Positions 17,956 through 25,451 of a stretch of 64,000 nucleotides of DNA are shown in pieces. The DNA is taken from contig NZ_WUMO01000012.1 in assembly GCF_009826975.1 (NCBI RefSeq), forward strand, positions 62,001 to 126,000. The letters run 5' to 3'. Position 1 is the stretch's first letter, and each line of letters begins with the position of its first letter. The position numbers and the translations under genes were made by a program. This stretch comes from Flavobacterium sp. HBTb2-11-1. GTDB taxonomy: Bacteria; Bacteroidota; Bacteroidia; Flavobacteriales; Flavobacteriaceae. The notes beneath the pieces were generated by a model. The model was not told where the DNA came from, ran no database searches, and worked only from the letters and a program-made list of their open reading frames with translations.

Positions 17956-17986
17956 ATTAAAAAATATTTGTTATGACTTTTGAAAT

Positions 17987-18217
17987 ATGGATATTTCAGA
18001 AGAAGTTTTTATTATAAATCTTGGAGTTCACATCAGACAATTGCGTGAAAAAAAAGGCTTATCTCAACAGGATTTGGCTGATGATTGTGGTATTCCCAGA
18101 AATCAAATTGGTAGAATTGAAAGAGCCAAAATAAATACAGGTATAAAAACTCTTATTAGAATAGCAAATGCTTTAGATATTGAGCTTGCTGATTTGCTCA
18201 GTTTTCAATTAAAATAA
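17987..18217 (+). CDS. small XRE-family HTH regulator
   Basis: A 76-residue DNA-binding protein that is almost entirely a Cro/C1-type helix-turn-helix: LGVHIRQLREKKGLSQQDLADDCG and IPRNQIGRIERAKINTGIKTLIRIANALDIELADLL (about residues 10-72). There is no effector domain, so it probably acts as a simple dimeric repressor. The nearby perfect palindrome upstream suggests autoregulation together with the divergent small gene. It resembles the small regulators of restriction or toxin-antitoxin systems (C proteins), but no restriction or toxin gene is adjacent. Confidence 0.88.
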   Translation: MDISEEVFIINLGVHIRQLREKKGLSQQDLADDCGIPRNQIGRIERAKINTGIKTLIRIANALDIELADLLSFQLK

Positions 18218-18249
18218 TTTTTGAAGAAAAAAATCTGCTAAATCTGCAG

Positions 18250-18267
18250 TCCCGATAGCTATCGGGA
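18250..18267. repeat. 18-bp palindrome TCCCGATAGCTATCGGGA
   Basis: Perfect palindrome in the gap between the XRE gene and the TlpA-like gene. It is flanked by low-complexity words of the kind aaatctgc and ctttgcgaactctgcg that recur in other gaps of this window. Such words are common in Flavobacterium intergenic DNA from memory; the role is unknown. Confidence 0.6.
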
Positions 18268-18331
18268 GCGAGAAACCCTTTGCGAACTCTGCGTAGATCC
18301 TTTGCGAACTTCGTGGTTAAAAAGAAATCCG

Positions 18332-18339
18332 TACTTTTG
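18332..18339 (+). promoter_or_regulatory. TAnnTTTG -7 box of the TlpA-like gene
   Basis: TACTTTTG, a match to the Bacteroidota -7 consensus, 26 bp before the ATG at 18366. A clear -33 TTG at the usual spacing is not obvious. Confidence 0.5.
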
Positions 18340-18365
18340 AAATTACAATTATCGCATAAAACTTC

Positions 18366-19139
18366 ATGAAAAAATCATTCATTATTTTAATCACATTTTT
18401 AGTTTCAACTCTTTCTTTCAGCCAAAATAAATTCGGAAATCCAGAAGTCGATCCCATTCAAATCCAAAAGACTTACCCAGAATGGTCCGTTTATCAGAAT
18501 AAAAAAATAATGCTTTCGAGAGATTTTACCGCTTTAGACGAAGCTTCAAAAGAAATAACAAAAGAAGCCTTTTTAGATAAATTAGCAAACGAAAACTATA
18601 TTCCAATTCGATTAAAATCTGAAGAAAGCGCATATTTTTATAAGCTTTTTAAAATTTTACCAAAAACAGATACAAGCATAAAAGCCACAATCAATCAAAT
18701 TGGTTTTGATGCTTATAAAAACTACAAAATGGAAGGAACCGCTTTCCCAAAATTCTCTTTTAAAGATCTAGACGGAAATCTGGTAACCAACGAATCCATG
18801 AAAGGAAAAATCATTGTGATAAAATGCTGGTACATTCACTGCACGCCATGCATCAGAGAGTTTCCTCAAGTCAACAAACTAGTTTCAGCATATAAAGACA
18901 GAAAAGATATTGTTTTTATGAGTTTAGCCGAAGATTCAGCAGAACAATTAAAAACGTTTTTAGCTAGAAAACCTCTTTTGTATTCTGTAATTCCAGACAT
19001 GAAAGTCTATATGAATGAATCTTTGCAATTGAATTCATTTCCAACACATTTTATTCTAAACAAAGAAGGAATGATTGCAAAAGTGCTTCCTAATTTTGAA
19101 AGTTTAGAAGTGGCTTTAGAAAAGGAAAGTAAGCTCTAG
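18366..19139 (+). CDS. TlpA-like thioredoxin-fold lipid-free periplasmic protein
   Basis: Exported thiol-disulfide oxidoreductase, 257 residues. Signal peptide MKKSFIILITFLVSTLSFSQ is followed by a ~100-residue N-terminal region without recognised motif and a TlpA/AhpC-TSA-like thioredoxin domain (about 122-255). The redox motif is WYIHCTPC (C159, C162), and the cis-proline motif is SFPTHFILNKEG. Bacteroidota encode many such proteins, for disulfide reduction or cytochrome maturation in the periplasm. It stands alone, with its own -7 box upstream and a repeat-rich 300-bp gap downstream, so the partner is unknown. Confidence 0.85.
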   Translation: MKKSFIILITFLVSTLSFSQNKFGNPEVDPIQIQKTYPEWSVYQNKKIMLSRDFTALDEASKEITKEAFLDKLANENYIPIRLKSEESAYFYKLFKILPKTDTSIKATINQIGFDAYKNYKMEGTAFPKFSFKDLDGNLVTNESMKGKIIVIKCWYIHCTPCIREFPQVNKLVSAYKDRKDIVFMSLAEDSAEQLKTFLARKPLLYSVIPDMKVYMNESLQLNSFPTHFILNKEGMIAKVLPNFESLEVALEKESKL

Positions 19140-19440
19140 CTAAATTAATCTCGCAAAGTTTTATACCAAAGTAACCTCATTTTTGTCATTTCGACGAAGG
19201 AGAAATCTTCGCGAGAAATTCCGGTCCTAATAATTGCCAATCTTTGTAGAGTTACTTGTGAAGATTTCTCCTTCGTCGAAATGACAAGATTACGTAGTAA
19301 TCAATTTGGTGAAACAAAACTCTGCGCCTTTGCGCCTCTGCGAGAACCCATCATCAGCATAAAAAACTTTGAACCTTTGCCTCTTTGCAACTCTGAACCT
19401 TTTTCCGTACTTTTGCACCAAATTAATTAAAAAGACATTC
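19140..19440. repeat. repeat-rich 301-bp gap with a 28-bp inverted repeat
   Basis: No gene is seen. TTGTCATTTCGACGAAGGAG (start 19183, arm to 19210) is repeated in perfect inverted orientation at 19260-19287, giving two 28-bp arms around a 49-nt spacer. Next comes GATTAC-GTA-GTAATC (19288-19302). The following stretch is made of words such as ctctgcgcctttgcgcctctgcg and ctttgaacctttgcctctttgc up to the promoter at 19408. This looks like a dispersed flavobacterial intergenic repeat. Confidence 0.7.
19408..19415 (+). promoter_or_regulatory. TAnnTTTG -7 box of the ABC-F gene
   Basis: TACTTTTG 25 bp before the ATG at 19441. Its position supports the start at 19441 rather than at upstream in-frame codons, which would lie inside or upstream of the promoter. 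Confidence 0.65.
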
Positions 19441-21060
19441 ATGTTAACAGTCAATAATTTATCAGTTCAGTTTGGTAAAAGAGTTTTATTTGATGAAGTA
19501 AATACAACTTTCACTCATGGAAATATTTACGGAGTTATCGGAGCAAATGGTGCTGGAAAATCTACTTTCTTAAAAGTGATTTCGGGCGATATCGACCCAA
19601 CTTCTGGACACATTCATTTAGAGCCGGGAAAACGTATGTCGGTTTTAAACCAGAACCACAACATGTTCGACGAACATACTGTTTTGGAAACCGTTTTAAT
19701 GGGAAATAAAGTTCTGTACGCTGTTAAAAAAGAAATGGATGAACTTTATTTAGATTATAATGATGCCAATGCAGACAGAATAGGGGAGTTACAAGTTCAG
19801 TTTGAAGAAATGAACGGATGGAACGCCGATTCTGACGCTGCAGCAATGTTATCTAACTTAGGAATCACAGAAGCAGATCATTATACTTTAATGGCTGATA
19901 TGGAAGGAAAAATGAAAGTACGTGTGCTTTTGGCGCAGGCGCTTTTCGGAAATCCAGATTTGCTAATTATGGATGAGCCTACCAACGATTTGGATTTTGA
20001 GACAATCGCTTGGTTAGAAAACTTCTTGGCAAACTACGAAAACACTGTAATCGTTGTATCTCACGACCGTCACTTTTTAGATGCGGTTTGTACTCATATT
20101 TCTGATATTGATTTCGGAAAAATCAATCACTACTCAGGAAACTATACGTTCTGGTACGAGTCTAGCCAATTAGCGGCAAAACAGCGTGCGCAGCAAAACA
20201 AAAAAGCAGAAGAGAAGAAACAAGAGCTTGAAGAATTTATTCGTCGTTTTAGTGCAAACGTGGCGAAATCGAAACAAGCTACTTCTCGTAAAAAAATGAT
20301 TTCGAAATTAAACATTGCCGAAATCAAACCTTCTAGCCGTCGTTACCCTGCGATTATTTTCGATCAGGATCGCGAAGCGGGAGATCAGATTTTGAACGTT
20401 CAAAATTTAGCGGCTTCTGTAGACGGAGAGGTTTTATTTAAAGATGTGGATTTGAATATGGCAAAAGGCGATAAAATCGTTCTTTTCTCTAAAGATTCAC
20501 GCGCAACAACAGCTTTCTACGAAATCTTAAACGGAGAACAAAAAGCAGACGCAGGAACTTTTGATTGGGGAATTACAACCAACCAAGCGTATTTGCCAGC
20601 TGAAAACCACAAATATTTCGAAAACGATTTGACTTTAGTTGACTGGTTACGTCAATACGCTAAAACAGAAGAAGAGCGTGACGAGGTTTTCATTAGAGGT
20701 TTCTTAGGGAAAATGATTTTCTCTGGAGAAGAAGCTCTTAAAACGTCTAGAGTTTTATCTGGAGGAGAAAAAGTACGTTGTATGCTTTCTAGAATGATGA
20801 TGGAGCGTGCAAACGTTTTAATGTTAGACGAGCCAACAAACCACTTAGATTTGGAGTCTATTACAGCTTTCAATAACTCATTGAAGAACTTTAAAGGTTC
20901 TGTAATCTTCACAACGCATGACCACGAGTTCGCGCAAACTGTAGGTAACAGAATCGTAGAATTGACACCAAACGGAGTTATCGATCGTTACATGACATTT
21001 GACGAATATCTTGATGATGAAAAAATTCAAGAACAAAGAAAGAAGATGTACAATCTTTAA
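19441..21060 (+). CDS. ABC-F family ATPase, YbiT-like
   Basis: Cytoplasmic ribosome-associated ABC-F protein of 539 residues with two ABC domains and no membrane segment. The first domain begins MLTVNNLSVQFGKRVLFDEV, with Walker A GANGAGKST and Walker B LLIMDEPTNDLD. The charged linker (about 240-300) is followed by the second domain with signature LSGGEKVR and Walker B LMLDEPTNHLD. Its second Walker A is degenerate (FSKDSRATTA), a known trait of the YbiT branch. Such proteins gate or rescue stalled ribosomes. I chose 19441 because the frame is open upstream to 19369 but that part overlaps the promoter and repeat DNA. Confidence 0.92.
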   Translation: MLTVNNLSVQFGKRVLFDEVNTTFTHGNIYGVIGANGAGKSTFLKVISGDIDPTSGHIHLEPGKRMSVLNQNHNMFDEHTVLETVLMGNKVLYAVKKEMDELYLDYNDANADRIGELQVQFEEMNGWNADSDAAAMLSNLGITEADHYTLMADMEGKMKVRVLLAQALFGNPDLLIMDEPTNDLDFETIAWLENFLANYENTVIVVSHDRHFLDAVCTHISDIDFGKINHYSGNYTFWYESSQLAAKQRAQQNKKAEEKKQELEEFIRRFSANVAKSKQATSRKKMISKLNIAEIKPSSRRYPAIIFDQDREAGDQILNVQNLAASVDGEVLFKDVDLNMAKGDKIVLFSKDSRATTAFYEILNGEQKADAGTFDWGITTNQAYLPAENHKYFENDLTLVDWLRQYAKTEEERDEVFIRGFLGKMIFSGEEALKTSRVLSGGEKVRCMLSRMMMERANVLMLDEPTNHLDLESITAFNNSLKNFKGSVIFTTHDHEFAQTVGNRIVELTPNGVIDRYMTFDEYLDDEKIQEQRKKMYNL

Positions 21061-21081
21061 TCTTTAAATTCCAATATATTA

Positions 21082-21123
21082 AAATCCCAAATTCCAAATA
21101 AAACTTGGAGTTTGGGATTTTTT
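21082..21123 (+). terminator. terminator after ABC-F gene
   Basis: AAATCCCAAATTCCAA (21082-21097) pairs with TTGGAGTTTGGGATTT (21105-21120) with one mismatch, followed by T residues. A second copy of the right arm at 21222-21237 (TTGGAATTTGGGATTT plus a T-run) matches the left arm perfectly, so two alternative terminator stems exist. Confidence 0.75.
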
Positions 21124-21138
21124 GTATTTAAAAATATA

Positions 21139-21197
21139 GCCACTAATTACACGAATTTCCACGAATTAAATTTATGCTAATTTGTGTAATTTGTGGC
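21139..21197. repeat. inverted repeat GCCAC...GTGGC
   Basis: GCCACTAATTACACGAATT (from 21139) and AATTTGTGTAATTTGTGGC (21179-21197) form imperfect arms around a short spacer. The outer GCCAC/GTGGC word recurs in the larger inverted repeat at 62663-62853. Confidence 0.6.
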
Positions 21198-21257
21198 AAA
21201 AAAACAATCCCGCTATAAAAATTGGAATTTGGGATTTTTTATTTGTTTATTTTACTA

Positions 21258-21431
21258 CTATTTGCTTCCGAACATTTTAGCGAAAATCCAGATAATAATC
21301 GCAATGATAAAAATTACGATAAATATCCCGAATCCCATTCCGGCTTTAAAAATGTCTCCTATAACTTCACAGCTTGAAAATGAAAACAGTATTACGAATA
21401 CCATTAACAATCTTAGTATTTTATTTTGCAT
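21258..21431 (-). CDS. 57-residue lipoprotein with one membrane segment
   Basis: Short gene. From an ATG at 21431 the reverse strand reads MQNKILRLLMVFVILFSFSS, then C21 as a lipobox-like cysteine (SFSSC). After EVIGDIFKAGMGFG comes one strongly hydrophobic helix (about 34-50, IFIVIFIIAIIIWIFA), and it ends KMFGSK. Length and layout match small envelope proteins seen in many Flavobacteria; no function is known to me. It is convergent with the ABC-F gene and in the same direction as, but separate from, the Septu-like pair upstream. A coding role is supported by the intact signal/lipobox structure. Confidence 0.7.
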   Translation of the reverse strand: MQNKILRLLMVFVILFSFSSCEVIGDIFKAGMGFGIFIVIFIIAIIIWIFAKMFGSK

Positions 21432-21532
21432 GATTCTGATGTTTTAAATTGATACTTAAAATTACTTCACGAATCAGGAAAATGTGTTATAGAATTTTTT
21501 AGAAATGTTTTAGGATTTGGATTTTAATAACA

Positions 21533-22129
21533 CTAAAACATGTATCTATATGCAAAATCATTTAGATCTCTATTTTGAGCATTAGTTCCATGGTATCTTT
21601 GAAACTGATGCCTTCTAGAGATTAAATGCGCTTTTTCATTTAAATTGAAAATTTCGATAGTTTTATTAGCTCTTTTACGATCAAATTTTATAGCTCTCGG
21701 ATTAGCTAAAATTTTAAATGTTGTATAATCGATCATAAAATATTTGTTAAAGTTGAAGGTTAGTTCATCAGGTTTTAATAATTCAACTGAAAATTTGTTC
21801 AATTTACATGTTTGACAATTGTCACAGGCAGGAAAAAGATTGGACCATTGATAAGCACCTAGAGGATAAATGCTCTTTGGTTTAAAATGATCTATTGTTT
21901 CGTCAGATGTCCATAGAGGGAATTTTTCACAATATGCACAATGATAATTTGAAATGTTTAATAATTCTTTAATTATAAAATGGCTGATTGGGATTCCAGA
22001 TGAATTTGGATACTTATTCCAATAAAATGTTCCTTGTCCTGTTTTTCTTCGTCCTAAAAATAATTTTGTATAATGAACCCATTTGCTATTAAGTTCAGCG
22101 GGAATATTTGATCTATTAAAATTAATCAT
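21533..22129 (-). CDS. HNH endonuclease, PtuB-like (Septu-type defence)
   Basis: A 198-residue HNH nuclease resembling the TIGR02646/PtuB family. The core is YHCAYCEKFP (C64, C67), then ETIDHFKPKS (D80, H81), YQWSNLFPACDNCQTCK (W95, N97, C102, C105), i.e. a beta-beta-alpha metal finger with two CxxC zinc knuckles. It would cut nucleic acid when activated by the ATPase encoded just upstream. Its ATG lies 8 bases inside the end of the ATPase gene, so the two are translationally coupled. The order ATPase then HNH matches PtuA-PtuB of Septu. No reverse transcriptase or retron RNA is seen beside it, so it is not a retron Ec78-type unit. Confidence 0.82.
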   Translation of the reverse strand: MINFNRSNIPAELNSKWVHYTKLFLGRRKTGQGTFYWNKYPNSSGIPISHFIIKELLNISNYHCAYCEKFPLWTSDETIDHFKPKSIYPLGAYQWSNLFPACDNCQTCKLNKFSVELLKPDELTFNFNKYFMIDYTTFKILANPRAIKFDRKRANKTIEIFNLNEKAHLISRRHQFQRYHGTNAQNRDLNDFAYRYMF

Positions 22130-23396
22130 TTAGTATATTGTCATCGTTTATTATTCGTTTCAATTGTAAAATTTCCATTCCTATCATATTTTCTAATTCA
22201 ATACTTTCTTGCTCTTTAAAATATTTAAGCAATGTTTTTAATTGGTTTAAAGAATTATCATCAGGACCTTTATGAATTATTTTATTTCTTACCTCACGAA
22301 ACTCTTCTAGTTTCTTCTCTAATTCTATTCCAAAAAAAGAATGAATATTGAAAATTTCTTTTAAAACTAGATTGTAACTTTTAGAGTCTTCAGATAATAA
22401 TGGTTCATCATTTTTTGCGCTATTTTTTGATAATGAAATTCTATGAATCCATGCACCATCTATAGAGCCAACAACAAATGGGGAATGAGTTGAAATGAAA
22501 ATTTGAGCATTAGTAAATAAATCTTGGATTACAGGGAGTATTTTTCTTTGCCATGCAGGATGCAAATGCACATCAATTTCATCTAAAAATAAAATGAAAT
22601 TTCTGTCTAGTGGTTCAATTTCTTCCGTCCATTTTATCCTGTCTAATCTCATTAAAAGATCTGAAATCCAGCTAATAATAGCTTTTAAACCATCAGGTAA
22701 GAGGTCGAATGATAGAAATTTATTATCAAGTTGAATAACTACATTTAATGGGTCATCTTCCAATACAAATGTGAGTTTTTTATCAATAATTTTGCTAATA
22801 CTATTTTCTATTCGACTTATCGAAGAACTGTATATACTAGCTCTGCTTTTTTCATTTTTAACTAGAGCTAATGCCTCTTTTGTTTTAAGATTTGCAATCC
22901 ACTGTATTAGATTTTGTGTATTTGTAGAACTCCCAAAATTTAATGCATTTTCAAATGGATTATTCGTTAATTCTTGAATTGATTGAAGATTACCACTACT
23001 TAAATTTCTGCTACCAGAATAAGCAAAAAAAGCGAAATTAAATGTGTTTCCTCGCGATTCAGTTTTTTGATTATATTCTGAGAGGAATTTTGGCATTTTA
23101 CTATATGCCATGCGTCCGCTTCCACTTTTCGAGCTAACAGTATATTCTTGAGAATTTGAAAATTTTATTGTGTAAGAACTAGTTCCATTTGGAAAAAGAA
23201 ATCTTTTGCGAGCTTGGTGATTCTCATTTAATGATGAAAGCATAAGAAGCAATGTTGTCTTTCCTGTACCATTTTCTCCAGTGATTAAATGAATTTCAGC
23301 TTTTGAAGTATTCTTTTTTTCTGGAAAGACAAAATGCTGGTACTCAAATGGCCCTACATTTTCAATAAAAAGTTCTGTGATTCTTAGTTTATCCAT
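22122..23396 (-). CDS. AAA/ABC-type ATPase, PtuA-like (Septu-type defence)
   Basis: A 424-residue SMC/OLD-like ATPase. Walker A is GENGTGKTT (40-48). Then come a helical insertion (about 130-215), an ABC-signature-like LPDGLKA (233-239), Walker B FILFLDEID (267-275, E273), a D-loop region VHLHPAWQRKIL, and a switch histidine in FISTHSPF (H304). There is no C-terminal TOPRIM nuclease, so it is not a complete OLD nuclease; the nuclease activity is on the overlapping HNH partner. Charged helices follow to the end. This is the architecture expected of PtuA. The pair sits between a small lipoprotein gene and pyrR, a housekeeping setting, as a compact insertion. Confidence 0.82.
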   Translation of the reverse strand: MDKLRITELFIENVGPFEYQHFVFPEKKNTSKAEIHLITGENGTGKTTLLLMLSSLNENHQARKRFLFPNGTSSYTIKFSNSQEYTVSSKSGSGRMAYSKMPKFLSEYNQKTESRGNTFNFAFFAYSGSRNLSSGNLQSIQELTNNPFENALNFGSSTNTQNLIQWIANLKTKEALALVKNEKSRASIYSSSISRIENSISKIIDKKLTFVLEDDPLNVVIQLDNKFLSFDLLPDGLKAIISWISDLLMRLDRIKWTEEIEPLDRNFILFLDEIDVHLHPAWQRKILPVIQDLFTNAQIFISTHSPFVVGSIDGAWIHRISLSKNSAKNDEPLLSEDSKSYNLVLKEIFNIHSFFGIELEKKLEEFREVRNKIIHKGPDDNSLNQLKTLLKYFKEQESIELENMIGMEILQLKRIINDDNILND

Positions 23397-23583
23397 TCAT
23401 TTGTAATTTTAAACTTTACTCTTAAAATTAGGTATTTTAAATAGTAAATATTGCTTTTTCTGCTAAATTAGAATTTTTAATTTTAAATTCAGTTCTAAAA
23501 AAATGAAAATTAAATTTAGATTTTGTGTTAATGTAAAAAAATATTTCCAACCCCAACACCCCAACAAATAAAATCAGATTCCG

Positions 23584-23591
23584 TATATTTG
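23584..23591 (+). promoter_or_regulatory. TAnnTTTG -7 box of pyrR
   Basis: TATATTTG 24 bp before the pyrR ATG. A TTG at 23589 that could be read as an upstream start falls inside this box, which supports the ATG at 23616. The leader would be only about 20 nt long. Confidence 0.65.
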
Positions 23592-23615
23592 CGCAACCAA
23601 ACATTACATTCACTT

Positions 23616-24155
23616 ATGAGTCAAAAAGTATTACTTAATTCTAAAGAAGTTACTATCATACTCCATCGTTTGGCTTGTCAGTTAATCGAAAAACATCTTG
23701 ATTTCTCTGAAACTATTTTAGTTGGAATTCAGCCAAGAGGCGTTTTTTTAGCTGAACGTTTAAAACAAATATTAGAAAACGAATACAAGGTTCCTGAAAT
23801 TTCTTTGGGATATCTGGACATCACTTTTTTTAGAGATGATTTCCGTCGTACTGATAAACCGCTTGAAGCCAATAAAACCCAAATCAATTTTATAGTCGAA
23901 GACAAAAAAGTCATTTTTATTGATGACGTTTTGTTTACCGGAAGAAGCATTCGTTCTGCCTTAACTGCCATTCAATCTTTCGGGAGACCATCAGAAATTG
24001 AATTATTGGTTTTAATAGACAGACGTTTCAGCCGTCATTTACCAATTCAGCCCGATTACAGAGGCCGTCAGGTAGATGCTATTAATGGCGAGAAAGTAAT
24101 TGTAAGCTGGAAAGAAAATGATGGTGAAGATGTTGTTCACTTAGTGACGAATTAA
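23616..24155 (+). CDS. pyrR: PyrR bifunctional pyrimidine regulator / uracil phosphoribosyltransferase
   Basis: A 179-residue type I phosphoribosyltransferase fold protein. The PRPP-binding motif is VIFIDDVLFTGRSIRSALTA (about residues 98-117); LVGIQPRGVFLAERL and LLVLIDRRFSRHLPIQPDY are also PyrR-like. In Gram-positive bacteria PyrR binds pyr mRNA leaders and causes attenuation, and it also makes UMP from uracil and PRPP. Here pyrB follows 155 bp later. The ATG at 23616 starts at MSQKVLLNSKEVT and gives the usual family length. No attenuator-like leader precedes the gene, so its regulatory role here is uncertain. Confidence 0.92.
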   Translation: MSQKVLLNSKEVTIILHRLACQLIEKHLDFSETILVGIQPRGVFLAERLKQILENEYKVPEISLGYLDITFFRDDFRRTDKPLEANKTQINFIVEDKKVIFIDDVLFTGRSIRSALTAIQSFGRPSEIELLVLIDRRFSRHLPIQPDYRGRQVDAINGEKVIVSWKENDGEDVVHLVTN

Positions 24156-24160
24156 GTTTG

Positions 24161-24261
24161 GTTAATCGTTTAATCGGTTAATTGTTTAATCGATTCATTT
24201 CGATTACTCAATTAAAAATTATAAAAATAGTTAATCGTTAAATCGGTTAACTGTTTAATCG
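24161..24261. repeat. two 32-bp direct repeats of GTTTAATCG-type words before pyrB
   Basis: The 32-bp segments at 24161-24192 and 24230-24261 are about 94% identical. Each is built from short words like GTTAATCG, TTTAATCGG and GTTTAATCG. A partial inverted copy (CGATTAAACGATT) follows at 24271-24283. The gap separates pyrR and pyrB; no PyrR-binding loop or T-run terminator was recognised. Confidence 0.6.
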
Positions 24262-24310
24262 CAAAGCAAACGATTAAACGATTCAACAAATAAACAGTTA
24301 AACATTAAAC

Positions 24311-25237
24311 ATGAAAGAATTAAGCGTAGATCATTTATTAGGAATCAAATATATCAACGAGAATGATATTAACCTGATTTTTGAAACGGCAGATCATTTT
24401 AAAGAAGTCATTAATAGACCAATTAAAAAAGTTCCTTCATTACGAGATATTACTATTGCCAATATTTTCTTCGAAAACAGTACCAGAACCAAACTCTCTT
24501 TTGAATTAGCGCAGAAACGTTTATCTGCTGATGTCATCAGTTTTTCTGCAGCTCAGTCATCGGTTAAAAAAGGAGAAACCTTGATTGATACTGTAAACAA
24601 TATCCTTTCGATGAAAGTGGATATGGTTGTAATGCGCCACTCTAATCCCGGAGCGGCTTATTTTTTATCTAAAAATGTCAAGGCAAGCATTGTAAACGCA
24701 GGAGACGGTGCGCACGAACACCCAACTCAGGCTTTATTGGACAGTTATTCTATCAGAGAAAAACTGGGAGATGTTGCTGGAAAAAAAGTAGTTATTGTAG
24801 GCGATATTCTGCACTCGCGTGTAGCGCTTTCAAACATATATGCTTTGCAGATGCAAGGCGCAGAAGTAAAAGTTTGCGGACCAAAAACGTTGATTCCGAG
24901 ATATATTGAATCGCTTGGAGTTACGGTTGAACCGAATTTAAGAAAAGCCTTAGAATGGTGTGATGTGGCGAATATGCTTCGTGTGCAAAACGAACGTATG
25001 GATGTGAATTTCTTCCCATCGACACGTGAGTACGCTCAGCAATACGGAGTGGATAAACCGCTTTTGGATTCGCTAGGAAAAGAAATCATAATCATGCACC
25101 CAGGGCCAATCAATAGAGGAGTAGAGATTACTTCTGAAGTGGCAGATTCTGATCATTCCGTAATCTTGAATCAGGTGGAGAATGGTGTAGCGATTAGAAT
25201 GGCGGTTATTTATTTGCTGGCTTCTAAGATTCAATAA
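24311..25237 (+). CDS. pyrB: aspartate carbamoyltransferase, catalytic chain
   Basis: Cytoplasmic enzyme of 308 residues that joins carbamoyl phosphate and aspartate in pyrimidine synthesis. Carbamoyl-phosphate loop ENSTRTKLSFE has S57-T-R-T60; the second conserved motif is GDGAHEHPTQALLD, and the aspartate-side motif near the C-terminus is MHPGPINRGVEI. The length matches PyrB. No regulatory pyrI chain is adjacent, which fits a catalytic trimer not controlled by PyrI. It follows pyrR in the same direction with a repeat-rich 155-bp gap. Confidence 0.96.
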   Translation: MKELSVDHLLGIKYINENDINLIFETADHFKEVINRPIKKVPSLRDITIANIFFENSTRTKLSFELAQKRLSADVISFSAAQSSVKKGETLIDTVNNILSMKVDMVVMRHSNPGAAYFLSKNVKASIVNAGDGAHEHPTQALLDSYSIREKLGDVAGKKVVIVGDILHSRVALSNIYALQMQGAEVKVCGPKTLIPRYIESLGVTVEPNLRKALEWCDVANMLRVQNERMDVNFFPSTREYAQQYGVDKPLLDSLGKEIIIMHPGPINRGVEITSEVADSDHSVILNQVENGVAIRMAVIYLLASKIQ

Positions 25238-25280
25238 GTTTTTTGTTTCAAGTTTCAAGTTTTGGAACGTGAATACCTAC

Positions 25281-25364
25281 TTGTCACACTGAGCGGAGTC
25301 GAAGTGCTTTTGAAAACGAAATGTGTTGTGCAAACGTGGGCTTCGACTCCGCTCAGCCTGACAA
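25281..25364. repeat. inverted repeat built on CTTCGACTCCGCTCAG
   Basis: The arms at 25281-25304 and 25341-25364 (24 bp) match with two mismatches. They are flanked by caagtttcaagttt and aaacttgaaact words that extend the symmetry outward. A half copy occurs at 26833-26860 after the RNase Z gene, including the flanking tgacaaacttgaaac. Confidence 0.7.
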
Positions 25365-25451
25365 ACTTGAAACTTCGAACATGAAACTTGAAACAACAAC
25401 AAAAAACTTAGTAAATTAGCATCATAAAATATAAGCCCCATACATTATAAA

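Noticed and set aside
19369..19440. Upstream start of the ABC-F protein
   Set aside because: The segment contains the -7 promoter box and repeat words and has no similarity to an ABC-F N-terminus.
21533..23396. Retron Ec78-type system (PtuAB with reverse transcriptase)
   Set aside because: No reverse transcriptase gene and no msr/msd-like structured RNA is visible on either side.
23589..23615. TTG start for PyrR
   Set aside because: It falls inside the TAnnTTTG promoter element.
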